DNA of 64,000 bases from an uncultured Flavobacteriales bacterium (GTDB lineage Bacteria > Bacteroidota > Bacteroidia > Flavobacteriales_G > Salibacteraceae): positions 27,716 to 91,715 of the forward strand of contig CALSPD010000029.1 of assembly GCA_943788145.1 (NCBI GenBank), written 5' to 3'. Position numbers and translations under genes: made by a program. Below the pieces are notes generated by a model that was not told the origin of the DNA, searched no databases, and saw nothing but the letters and a program-made list of their open reading frames with translations. Within the stretch, counting starts at the first letter, position 1. Each line of letters starts with the position of its first letter. Of the stretch, positions 25,017 through 33,477 are shown one piece after another.

Positions 25017-26780
25017 GTGCAATCAATTAGAAACATCGCCATCATCGCTCACGTTGACCATGGCAAAACGACATTAGTAGATAAAATCATCCATTTCGCT
25101 AAGATTCTGGACGATAGAAAAGAGATGGGCGAGCTCATCCTAGACAGTAATGATTTAGAGCGGGAACGCGGTATTACTATTCTATCAAAGAATGTTGCCG
25201 TAATGTATAAAGGTGTGAAAATCAACATCATTGATACTCCTGGTCACGCGGACTTTGGGGGAGAAGTCGAGCGAGTTCTTAAGATGGCCGATGGCGTTAT
25301 TCTCCTTGTTGACGCCTTCGAAGGACCCATGCCTCAGACTCGATTTGTATTAGGAAAAGCCATTGAGCTTAACTTGAAACCGATTGTGGTTGTCAATAAA
25401 GTGGACAAGGAAAACTGTCGACCAGATGAAGTACATGAACAAGTCTTTGATTTGATGTTCAATTTGGATGCGAGTGAGGATCAATTAAACTTCCCGACAC
25501 TTTACGGATCGAGTAAGCATAATTGGATGAGCTCGGATTGGAAGCGTAAAACGGAAAACATTAGTGAATTACTCGATACAATCATTGAAGTGATTCCTCC
25601 AGCGGTTTATCACGAAGGGTCGGCACAAGCGCACGTAACCTCCCTCGATTTTAGCAGTTTCAAAGGAAGAATTGCCATTGGAAAAGTTTATAGAGGAAAC
25701 ATTGAGTCGGGTAAAGATTACTTTCTGATCAAGAAGGATGGGGTAATGAAGAAGAACCGCATCAAGGAACTATACGTTTTTGAGGGATTAGGTCGGATTG
25801 AAGTGAAAACTGTTCGAGCAGGTGACTTATGCGCCATTGTCGGTTTAGATGATTTTGAGATAGGCGATACGCTTGCGGATATGAATGATCCAGTGGCCCT
25901 TCCACGTATAAAGGTGGATGAGCCAACTATGAGTATGCTGTTTACAATTAACAATTCGCCATTCTTTGGTAAAGAAGGGAAATTTGTTACCTCAAGACAT
26001 TTGCGTGAACGATTGTTTAAAGAGACAGAGAAAAACCTTGCACTTCGAGTTGAAGAAGCTGATACGGAAGATAAATTCAACGTTTATGGTCGCGGAATTC
26101 TTCATTTGAGCATTTTAATTGAAACGATGCGCAGAGAAGGGTATGAGCTGCAAGTGGGTAAGCCGAAAGTAATTATCAAAGAAATTGATGGAATGAAGCA
26201 CGAGCCAATTGAAACACTGGTTATTGATGTTCCTGAAGAATATAGCGGTAAGGCCATCGAGTTGGTTACTCAACGTAAGGGCGATCTACTTATAATGGAA
26301 AGCAAAGGAGACATTCAGCATTTAGAATTTGAAATTCCTTCTCGTGGATTGATCGGACTTAGAAATAAGATTTTAACTGCAACAGCGGGTGAAGCTGTGA
26401 TGTCGCACCGATTTAATGAATACCGTGCTCACAAGGGCGAAATGACTAAAGTTGAAAAAGGCGCACTAATTAGTAGTGAAACTGGACAAGCATTGACTTT
26501 TGCTTTAGACAGACTGCAAGATCGAGGTCGCTTTTTTATTGATCCAAGCGATCAAGTATATAAAGGACAAGTTGTAGGTGAAAACTCAAGAGACAATGAC
26601 CTTGAGGTTAATGTTATAAAAGGCAAGCAACTGACCAACGTTCGTGCTTCCGGTACGGATAAGGCTTCTAGTGTTGCACCTAAAGTTCGCTTCTCCTTAG
26701 AAGAAGCCATGGAATACATTCGAGACGATGAATACTTGGAGATTACTCCACTTAGCATTCGGATGAGGAAAATAGGTTAA
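25017..26780 (+). CDS. typA: Translational GTPase TypA/BipA
   Basis: A 587-residue ribosome-associated GTPase. G1 is AHVDHGKTT, the switch region holds RERGITI, G3 is DTPGHADF, G4 is NKVDKEN, and domain II and the EF-G-like domains follow, with ETMRREGYELQVGKP and SRGLIGLRN late in the protein. BipA binds the 70S ribosome and affects assembly, especially in the cold or under stress. The start is GTG at 25017; it gives exactly the conserved family N-terminus QSIRNIAIIAHVDHGK, and no ATG does. The length is slightly under the ~600-residue norm. A strong palindromic terminator follows. Confidence 0.95.
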   Translation: MQSIRNIAIIAHVDHGKTTLVDKIIHFAKILDDRKEMGELILDSNDLERERGITILSKNVAVMYKGVKINIIDTPGHADFGGEVERVLKMADGVILLVDAFEGPMPQTRFVLGKAIELNLKPIVVVNKVDKENCRPDEVHEQVFDLMFNLDASEDQLNFPTLYGSSKHNWMSSDWKRKTENISELLDTIIEVIPPAVYHEGSAQAHVTSLDFSSFKGRIAIGKVYRGNIESGKDYFLIKKDGVMKKNRIKELYVFEGLGRIEVKTVRAGDLCAIVGLDDFEIGDTLADMNDPVALPRIKVDEPTMSMLFTINNSPFFGKEGKFVTSRHLRERLFKETEKNLALRVEEADTEDKFNVYGRGILHLSILIETMRREGYELQVGKPKVIIKEIDGMKHEPIETLVIDVPEEYSGKAIELVTQRKGDLLIMESKGDIQHLEFEIPSRGLIGLRNKILTATAGEAVMSHRFNEYRAHKGEMTKVEKGALISSETGQALTFALDRLQDRGRFFIDPSDQVYKGQVVGENSRDNDLEVNVIKGKQLTNVRASGTDKASSVAPKVRFSLEEAMEYIRDDEYLEITPLSIRMRKIG

Positions 26781-26793
26781 ACGATTTAGACAT

Positions 26794-26826
26794 AAAAAAA
26801 AGGCCCAGCATGCTGGGCCTTTTTTG
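26794..26826. terminator. Bidirectional rho-independent terminator
   Basis: A perfect palindrome AGGCCCAGCA/TGCTGGGCCT (26801-26820) flanked by a run of As before and Ts after. It can stop typA on the plus strand and the 26843-27358 gene on the minus strand. Confidence 0.9.
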
Positions 26827-26842
26827 TTGCTAGAAGTAAGGA

Positions 26843-27358
26843 TTATTTCTTGTCCTTATCCTTAACCGCCCATGGCCAATCAGTGTCTTCACAGCTTGTG
26901 TAAGGGAAACCAGAACCACCACCTGTTTCGTTTTCATTGCAAGAACCTTGTGTTCCATTATCACACGTAAAGTCTTCGACTCCTGTAATGGTTAAGTCGC
27001 AAGGCGTAGATGATGATGTTTGGCACATAGCAACGTGCGCTTCGTCTTCCCATAAGATGTCATTGCCGTCAACGGTTAATTTCACCTTAAAGGTTGTGTG
27101 CGAACCAGAGCTTGTTCCTTCTCCCGATAAAAAGTGTCCAAATCCAGGCTCGTTTGTAATGGATATTCCCGCTGCCTGATCTTCAAACACACTACAAGCA
27201 CAAATATCTTGCAAATCGGACATGTTGTACGTTATAACTGGGTTGCCTGAACCATCGAACTCACCGACTTTAAATGCATCGTTAACACTAAGCTGTCGCT
27301 CATTGGCGGCAGGCATTTCATTCATTAATAAAGTGGACTCTTTTGCACAACCGAACAT
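26843..27358 (-). CDS. Lipoprotein-like hypothetical, apparently missing its signal peptide
   Basis: The frame begins MFGCAKESTLLMNEMP. FGC-AKES looks like a lipobox and mature lipoprotein start, but the hydrophobic signal sequence that should precede it is absent: an in-frame TAA lies 10 nt upstream of the first ATG. The mature region (about 160 residues) is cysteine-rich (CAC, MCQTSSSTPC, TCDNGTQGSC, TSCEDTDW) and ends with a lysine/aspartate tail. No domain is recognised. If translation starts at the second Met (27325) the product would be cytosolic. The divergent TPR gene begins at the same bases, so the locus looks rearranged or chimeric. Confidence 0.5.
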   Translation of the reverse strand: MFGCAKESTLLMNEMPAANERQLSVNDAFKVGEFDGSGNPVITYNMSDLQDICACSVFEDQAAGISITNEPGFGHFLSGEGTSSGSHTTFKVKLTVDGNDILWEDEAHVAMCQTSSSTPCDLTITGVEDFTCDNGTQGSCNENETGGGSGFPYTSCEDTDWPWAVKDKDKK

Positions 27359-28418
27359 GGCAGGGGTTTACAAATTTGCGGGTAAGCCTTTTAAAGCAAA
27401 AGAGAAACTATTGAAAGCCATCGGGTTATTAGAAGGTTCCAATCGCAAACAAGGTCGAGCAAATGCGCTATTAGCATTAGGAATAGTACAAGAAGAACAA
27501 GATGACTTAAATGGGGCCATCCAAAGTTTGCGCAGCGCCATGGATATTTTTGGCGAGGCGGAAAACCTAACGATGTATTTATCCTGCGTGGAGCAGCTAG
27601 GTCGTTTGATGGAACGAAACGGGGATTATGAAGATGCGCTTAAGGTTTATCGATTTGCCTTGAATGGTAGATTGCGGTCTCAGGAGTCGATTTTGTTGAT
27701 CCCCATTTACAGAAGAATGGGAACTTCGTATTATCAGCTTAAGGATTTTGAATCCGCCAGAGAAAACCTTGAAATTTCGTTGGCCTTGTCAGATAGTCTT
27801 GATTATTATTTAGCGCAAGATTCCACCTTGGTATCGTTGATCAATGTTTCGGCATCGCTAGGGGATATTGAAAAAACGGCTCATTACACCAAACGATTGG
27901 TTCATTTTCATAAAACCCAAGAAGAACGAAATGTGGATGAAACTTTGGCTTCGCTGGAGACCGAATATTTGCTAAAAGAACAAAAACTCGAGAATAGGGC
28001 ACTTAAGGCCGAGTCCGAACAAGCTAAACTTGAGCTATCCAGAAACAAAGCCATTCTTATTGGGCTTGTCGTTGGACTGATATTGTTGATTGCACTGGTG
28101 ATTGTGGCGGTTGCATTCTACAGGCGAGTAAAAGCGTTCAATCAGGAGCTGGAAATTAAGGTGGCAGAAAAAACGGAAGAAGTTGTGCAACGAAATGCCA
28201 AACTTCGAGAGACGTCCATTGCCTTGGCTCATGAGTTAAGGTCGCGTGTTTCTACTCTTTTAGGGGCAAAAAGTTTACTGGATGAAAAGGGAATACCGGA
28301 AGAACTGGATAAGGAACTTTATGAGGCCATCGGATACTCAACAGAAAAGATGGATGTCACGATTAAAGCGCTGATTCAGCGTTTGGATGAAGACCAAGCC
28401 AAGAACGGAAAAGGGTAG
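27357..28418 (+). CDS. TPR protein with one TM helix and a HisKA-like segment, no ATPase domain; probably 5'-truncated
   Basis: About 353 residues from ATG 27357. TPR units fill about 1-190 (for example FKAKEKLLKAIGLLEGSNRKQGRANALLALG and YEDALKVYRFALN), then come a coiled coil, a TM helix VGLILLIALVIVAVAFYRR, a second coiled coil and LAHELRSRVSTLLG, an H-box-like segment. The protein ends ~50 residues later with no HATPase domain. Relatives carry a signal peptide and more TPRs on the outside, whereas here the frame opens mid-repeat. An earlier in-frame ATG at 27222 only adds antisense of the lipoprotein gene. I read this as truncated or as a non-kinase signalling scaffold. Confidence 0.6.
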   Translation: MAGVYKFAGKPFKAKEKLLKAIGLLEGSNRKQGRANALLALGIVQEEQDDLNGAIQSLRSAMDIFGEAENLTMYLSCVEQLGRLMERNGDYEDALKVYRFALNGRLRSQESILLIPIYRRMGTSYYQLKDFESARENLEISLALSDSLDYYLAQDSTLVSLINVSASLGDIEKTAHYTKRLVHFHKTQEERNVDETLASLETEYLLKEQKLENRALKAESEQAKLELSRNKAILIGLVVGLILLIALVIVAVAFYRRVKAFNQELEIKVAEKTEEVVQRNAKLRETSIALAHELRSRVSTLLGAKSLLDEKGIPEELDKELYEAIGYSTEKMDVTIKALIQRLDEDQAKNGKG

Positions 28419-28420
28419 GG

Positions 28421-29068
28421 CTATTCGCCAATATGAAAATTGGAATGGTCTGTTTCCGGTCTGGTCGTTGCCGTAATCGTATAACTTCCTTCGGGTAAAA
28501 CGCCACTCGAATCAGCAACTAAATAATCGGCATTCTCCCCTAAATACACAACCTTAGCATAATACTCTTGACCACGTGTGTTTCGGAGTACGATGATCAA
28601 ATTTTTCTTCAAATGCGTTTGGAAGGGTAAATCAATTTTGGTTCCTTTTGAAATATTTTGAGGGATGGTCTTAATGGCCTTTTCCTGACTTAAAAACAAT
28701 AAGTCATTTACGGCAGGAACAAAGGCGATGGGCGAATAAACAGCCTTATTGTTTTTGTCTATGCGCATAATGCGATAGAACAATCGACTATTTGGAACAT
28801 CGGTATCTATATCGAAGTACTCAATTTTTGATTCTGAGCTGAGGGCGCCTTTGACTTCTATAACTTCTTGCCAATTTTCTCCATCCAGACTTTTTTCAAT
28901 GGTATATCTTTCGCTTGTCGATGACACCCAACGTATTTCCGCATGATCAGAAACGCGCGTTGCTTCAAAATCAACTATGGTTAAATCGATAGAAGTCGGG
29001 TTATTCGCGAGTCCAATTAATGAAACGCATAACGACAATGTCAATGAAATTAACTTTGGGATCCTCAT
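28421..29068 (-). CDS. Secreted hypothetical with a fibronectin-III-like domain
   Basis: About 215 residues from ATG 29068 (MRIPKLISLTLSLCVSLIGLA, a clear signal peptide; an upstream ATG at 29119 would bury it). The domain at about 28-110 has IVDFEATRVSDHAEIRWVSS, YTIEKSLDGENWQEV and RLFYRIMRID, the pattern of the FN3-like module that often precedes T9SS sorting domains. The C-terminal half has a sorting-domain-like feel (IIVLRNTRGQEYYAKVV, PEGSYTITATT) but lacks a canonical C-terminal motif. Probably periplasmic or exported; function unknown. It ends 2 nt from the convergent TPR gene. Confidence 0.6.
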   Translation of the reverse strand: MRIPKLISLTLSLCVSLIGLANNPTSIDLTIVDFEATRVSDHAEIRWVSSTSERYTIEKSLDGENWQEVIEVKGALSSESKIEYFDIDTDVPNSRLFYRIMRIDKNNKAVYSPIAFVPAVNDLLFLSQEKAIKTIPQNISKGTKIDLPFQTHLKKNLIIVLRNTRGQEYYAKVVYLGENADYLVADSSGVLPEGSYTITATTRPETDHSNFHIGE

Positions 29069-29204
29069 TCCGAAGTGTTTAGTGAAAAACGAAACTACTA
29101 TTCGTCCTGATAATACCAAAGTTCAACGGGTTTATTTGATCGTTTAAATATGAACACCCTGTTTTAACTCTGCTAGAATTGCAATCTTCGCAAAAAGGAA
29201 AACC

Positions 29205-30251
29205 ATGCACGATTTCTCGGCAGCAACCATAAGCAAATTAGTAATTCACCTTGTAGGCAACAAAGGAGCTAATGAATCGATTACGCTTTGCGATCAGCAC
29301 GTTCGCACGCTCACCATCGAAGAAGAGGAGCAATTGCGCTCTTTTTTTCTAAAAAGTTTCCAAAACGAGGAATACCATTCCTTTTATCATCATTCAAATC
29401 TCGAAATGAATGAGGTTTATAATTACGCGCATGAACTCTTTTTAACCGCAGTTAACTTCATTCCAGCGTCCAAAAAATTAGCTCAACATTTATACGAATG
29501 TTCCATGCACCCTAGAATAAAGGGTGGAGAGTTTTATGTGGTGTCGTTTGACAATGTCGTGTTAGATGGTGAAATTGTCGAAGCAGTCGGACTTTTTAAA
29601 TCCGAAAGGAAATCCGTGTTCATGCAAGTTGAAGGAAACAAGGAAGGCTTCGAGATAAACTTGAGTAAGGGGATAGACATCAAAAAACTAGATAAGGGCT
29701 GCCTGATATTCCATACGAATGCAGATGATGGCTTTACCGTTCTTAAACATGACCAATTAAGCAAAGGCGAAGAAGCACAATATTGGGCGGAAGATTTCCT
29801 TGGTGTGCGTTCTTCCAAATCTGAATACACGATGACGAAGAATTACATGAGTATGTGTAAGTCATTTGTAATGGAGAAATTGCCGCAAGATTTTGAAATC
29901 GATCGCACCGTGCAAATCGAATTGTTAAACCGCTCGTCAGGCTATTTTACGGAGAACTCCGAAATTGATAGTGAAGATTTTGCTGAAAAGGTCTTAGAAC
30001 AAAAAGACCTTGTCAACTCCTTTCAGACCTATAAAGCGGAATATCAGCAACAGCATGATATTGAAATTGAGGATCGCTTTGATTCCTCTAAATCGGCTGT
30101 GAAACAGGGCAAGAAGTTCTTTAAGAGCATTTTAAAGTTGGATAAGAATTTCCACATCTACGTTCATGGCGATCAAAACATGATCGAATCGGGTTTTGAT
30201 GACGAGCGAGGGATGAAATTTTATAAGGTGTTCTATAAGGAAGAAAAATAG
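29205..30251 (+). CDS. Nucleoid-associated protein (NdpA/YejK-like, 37-kDa family)
   Basis: A 348-residue protein matching the family throughout: an N-terminal ISKLVIHLVGNK, the middle segment FYVVSFDNVVLDGEIVEAVGLFKSE, KGCLIFHTN, YWAEDFLGV, and the C-terminal SVKQGKKFFKSILKLDKNFHIYVHG. YejK binds nucleoid DNA in enterobacteria; in Bacteroidota the role is presumed. The acidic central region is usual. It stands alone between divergent and convergent neighbours. Confidence 0.88.
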   Translation: MHDFSAATISKLVIHLVGNKGANESITLCDQHVRTLTIEEEEQLRSFFLKSFQNEEYHSFYHHSNLEMNEVYNYAHELFLTAVNFIPASKKLAQHLYECSMHPRIKGGEFYVVSFDNVVLDGEIVEAVGLFKSERKSVFMQVEGNKEGFEINLSKGIDIKKLDKGCLIFHTNADDGFTVLKHDQLSKGEEAQYWAEDFLGVRSSKSEYTMTKNYMSMCKSFVMEKLPQDFEIDRTVQIELLNRSSGYFTENSEIDSEDFAEKVLEQKDLVNSFQTYKAEYQQQHDIEIEDRFDSSKSAVKQGKKFFKSILKLDKNFHIYVHGDQNMIESGFDDERGMKFYKVFYKEEK

Positions 30252-30263
30252 GACGATTTTATT

Positions 30264-30602
30264 CTAGAGGTCAACTCTATCGTAATGCGAGTGGGGATTA
30301 GAAATAACCAAGAATTTAATCGGATCGTTGCTATTGTTCTGAATGAAATGTGCCTGTCCTGGATAAACATAAATGCTCTGATGGGCTTTTAATTCGTAAA
30401 TCACTCCCTCCAAATTAAAGGTAGCGCTGCCTTCTAGAATGAAAAATAGTTGTTGAACATTTATGTGCTTGTGTAGGCCTTCAGCACCGCCAGCAGGCAT
30501 TTCTTCGAAAACCACACTTAGCGCAGCTGAGTCAACCAATTTCCACGCTTGAAACTGTTCGCCCCAGTTATACGGGCTAATGTTGGATATATCAATTATC
30601 AT
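30264..30602 (-). CDS. Cupin-domain protein
   Basis: A 112-residue single-domain cupin. Motif 1 is AGGAEGLHKHINVQQLFFILEG with HKH and a Gln in place of the usual Glu; motif 2 is YPGQAHFIQNN. These would supply metal ligands. A small-molecule enzyme or binding role is likely but the substrate is unknown. It ends 13 nt from the convergent nucleoid-associated gene. Confidence 0.82.
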   Translation of the reverse strand: MIIDISNISPYNWGEQFQAWKLVDSAALSVVFEEMPAGGAEGLHKHINVQQLFFILEGSATFNLEGVIYELKAHQSIYVYPGQAHFIQNNSNDPIKFLVISNPHSHYDRVDL

Positions 30603-30732
30603 AATAAAGTGTTTGGATAAAAATGTGATTCATTTTAAAGTGATTAAATCTAAGAAGAATGGAGATATGAACAGCCGTCCTTTCAATCGTCTTTACAATT
30701 CAAGATTCACTTAATTTGCTCAAAATCTGAAA

Positions 30733-31809
30733 ATGAAAAATCGTAGCGTACTTGGGTTAATAATCATTGCCTTATCATCATTGGTTCCGATACAATTAAT
30801 TGCCCAATATGATTTTGTAGATATAAAAACCATTGATCATACGGGGATTAAAAGCCAAGACATAACAGGAACATGCTGGAGTTTTTCTACATCATCTTTT
30901 ATTGAGTCTGAATTGATGCGACTTGGTAAAGGTGAATATGACGTTTCAGAAATGTTTATCGTCAGGAAGATTTATCAAGATAAAGCCAATAATTACATCC
31001 TTCGTCAAGGAAGCGCTGCATTTAGTCAAGGTGCACTTGCTCATGATTTAATTCGAACTATGGGAGAGGAAGGGATCTTGCTCGATTCAGATTATCCCGG
31101 GCTAATTGGAGAAGATTCTTTGCATGATCACTCGGAGATGGAAGCTGCTTTAAAAGGCTATTTAGATGGCGTTCTCAGTCAAAAACATCCGAGTCAGAAG
31201 TGGAAGGTCGGGTTTAGTGGAATCCTTGACGCCTATCTAGGGGAATTGCCACAAAAAGATCCAAAACAGCTTTATGCGCAATTAGGATTGAAAGCCTCTG
31301 ATTATATAAGTTTTACATCCTTTTCGCATCATCCTTACAATAAGGAATTTATTCTTGAAATACCCGATAATTATTCAAATGGTTCCTATCATAATCTGAA
31401 GCTTGATGATATGATGTTGCTTATTAATCATGCGTTGGATAATGGATTCACGATTTGTTGGGATGGAGACGTAAGTGAGAAGAGTTTTAAGGCTAAACAA
31501 GGATTAGCCATTCTTCCAACGGACATCAAAAGAGATAGCGTGTTTCAAATTCCAGGAGAAGAAATAGAAGTGGATCAAGCGATGCGTCAAGAGGCCTTTG
31601 AAAGTCTGAATACCACCGATGACCATTTGATGCACCTCATTGGTTGGGCCAAGGATAAGAACGGCACGGACTATTATATCATCAAAAACTCCTGGGGCGA
31701 AATAGGAGATTGTAAGGGGTTAATTTACATGTCCGAGGCATATGTGCGCATGAAAACAGTCGGAATTCTTGTGCACCAAGAAGGAGTTCCGAAGAAAATT
31801 AAACGTTAG
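30733..31809 (+). CDS. Secreted C1-family (papain-fold) cysteine peptidase, aminopeptidase C-like
   Basis: A 358-residue protein with a signal peptide (about 1-25, ending LIAQ). The active-site Cys48 lies in TGTCWSFS, directly after QDI-type residues (the oxyanion glutamine), the catalytic His in DDHLMHLIGWA and the Asn in YIIKNSWG. Layout and size match secreted bleomycin-hydrolase/PepC-like enzymes of Bacteroidota, with an inserted helical region between Cys and His. It should cleave peptides in the periplasm or outside. Its stop overlaps the stop of the convergent T9SS gene by 4 nt. Confidence 0.88.
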   Translation: MKNRSVLGLIIIALSSLVPIQLIAQYDFVDIKTIDHTGIKSQDITGTCWSFSTSSFIESELMRLGKGEYDVSEMFIVRKIYQDKANNYILRQGSAAFSQGALAHDLIRTMGEEGILLDSDYPGLIGEDSLHDHSEMEAALKGYLDGVLSQKHPSQKWKVGFSGILDAYLGELPQKDPKQLYAQLGLKASDYISFTSFSHHPYNKEFILEIPDNYSNGSYHNLKLDDMMLLINHALDNGFTICWDGDVSEKSFKAKQGLAILPTDIKRDSVFQIPGEEIEVDQAMRQEAFESLNTTDDHLMHLIGWAKDKNGTDYYIIKNSWGEIGDCKGLIYMSEAYVRMKTVGILVHQEGVPKKIKR

Positions 31810-33347
31810 GGTCTAATGATTTTTGTTGCGGTTTGCGCACCGGTGTTCGTGTTCAGTACCAGAACATAAGTAGCTGAAGCGTATTGACTTAAATCAATCC
31901 CGATCGTTTTTCCCGAAAAGTTTCGATTCATAATTTGCTTTCCGTATAAGTTGTATATCAACAATTCACCCGAGTGAGGCTCGTTTAATTCGATTTGTAA
32001 TAAATCTTCGTTCAGCCATGTTTTAACAACTTGGCCAAGCGAACGATGAGGTATTCCGGTTAATTCAACATTTAATGCATTTGATGTTGCCTCACAATTA
32101 TTGCTATCCATCACGAGTACGTAATAATTACCTGATTCAACGGGTACATAAGTCTGATTGGTTGCGCCATTGATTATTCCCTGCTCAACACTATACCATT
32201 GGTAAAACAGGGCTTGACTCGATGATATGGTGACTCCATCAAACGTTAAATTAGGAATTGTTGTCGGCCAAACAATCACTTCAACATTTAGGCTTGTGTC
32301 AACGCTTTGACGGATGGAAACTACGCATCGATAGTTTCCTGAAGAGCTAACGCTCAATATTGAATCCGTCTCGCCACTAATAAGTTGAGGACCATCAAGC
32401 CATTGATAGTTATACTGGCTGCCAGATGGATTTGCGTTCAGGGTTAACGTGTCATATTCACATCGCTCAGTTGGTCCATCTGGAATTGCAACGGCATTTA
32501 TTAATTCCACGTAAAGTGTATCCGAACCGCCAAGACAGCCTTCAGCACTCTCAAGTTTCACGAAATAACTACCAGTTTGACTAACCACCATGGACGCGGA
32601 ATCGGCACCAGAAATAAGGCCGTTTTGTGCATTATACCATGCATAATTGACCGAAGGATAATCCGTAGAAATGGTTAAATTATTTTGGCTGAGTATATCA
32701 TGGGGCAGAGAATGAGCATGAATCAGAATCGCGTCTGAAGTGCCGCTGTCACTGTTTTCGTAAACCCTAAGTTGATAATAGCCAGAGTCTTTTGCAATTA
32801 TTGTTGGTGAGGTTTCATTTGGAATAAAAGCGCCATTAAATATCCATTGGTAGGTTTGGTTAAATTGAGCATCAGCATGCAGCTCTAGTGAATCACCTAC
32901 GCAGAAATGATGTTCGCCTTGGGGGTGAATGTCGATCGGAATGTTCCCTGAACTCGGACCTACAATAAAACTAGTCGATATGGTGTCAGAAAATTGAAAC
33001 GTTGAGCACTCGGTTTGACCAAAACCTAAGTTGTTGTAATACATGGAATAATCAACACTATGGTAACCTTGAGGCAGCAAGCCCAAGGCGAATGTGTCGT
33101 TTCGAGTGCAGATCTGTTGCAGCAGTCCAGAGCAATGAAACCCAGAAATGGAATGAAAGTTTGCGGCATTCGAAATGTTTGATGTTGTCAACCAGCACAT
33201 GCTAGTGTTCATGGAAGAATTGACAATAGCATATACAAAATCGGAGCTGGTAGGGTTTGAAGGAATAATTTGAATGCTATTGATTGCTTGTCCATTAACT
33301 GATATAACTGCGAAAAAGAGGAGAAGAGCCAATAGGTGTGTTTTCAT
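31806..33347 (-). CDS. Secreted Ig-like repeat protein with T9SS type A sorting domain
   Basis: A 513-residue protein with signal peptide MKTHLLALLLFFAVISVNG. Several repeats follow the theme 'FCVGDSLELHAD...YQWIFNG...SGYYQLRV', an Ig/PKD-like module around W-Y and Y-x-V residues, recurring at about 140-205, 290-350 and 360-425. The C-terminal ~75 residues (WLNEDLLQIELNEP, LLIYNLYGKQI, GIDLSQYASATYVLVL, TKIIRP) are a type A sorting domain, so it is exported by T9SS and probably surface-attached. No catalytic residues are seen; a binding role is plausible. Confidence 0.82.
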   Translation of the reverse strand: MKTHLLALLLFFAVISVNGQAINSIQIIPSNPTSSDFVYAIVNSSMNTSMCWLTTSNISNAANFHSISGFHCSGLLQQICTRNDTFALGLLPQGYHSVDYSMYYNNLGFGQTECSTFQFSDTISTSFIVGPSSGNIPIDIHPQGEHHFCVGDSLELHADAQFNQTYQWIFNGAFIPNETSPTIIAKDSGYYQLRVYENSDSGTSDAILIHAHSLPHDILSQNNLTISTDYPSVNYAWYNAQNGLISGADSASMVVSQTGSYFVKLESAEGCLGGSDTLYVELINAVAIPDGPTERCEYDTLTLNANPSGSQYNYQWLDGPQLISGETDSILSVSSSGNYRCVVSIRQSVDTSLNVEVIVWPTTIPNLTFDGVTISSSQALFYQWYSVEQGIINGATNQTYVPVESGNYYVLVMDSNNCEATSNALNVELTGIPHRSLGQVVKTWLNEDLLQIELNEPHSGELLIYNLYGKQIMNRNFSGKTIGIDLSQYASATYVLVLNTNTGAQTATKIIRP

Positions 33348-33477
33348 ACAGAAATTATTCTAGTTGACCCAGGAGGCCGCGATTCATATAAAACTGAACG
33401 GAAATTTAAACGAATTGAACGAATTTAGAAAGGATTTCCACGCATCAATCGTCATATTCGCCACTTAAACACTTGAT

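Noticed and set aside
27222..27356. An upstream in-frame ATG that would lengthen the TPR protein by 45 residues
   Set aside because: The added stretch is purely antisense to the lipoprotein-like gene, has no TPR or signal-peptide character and no supporting promoter.
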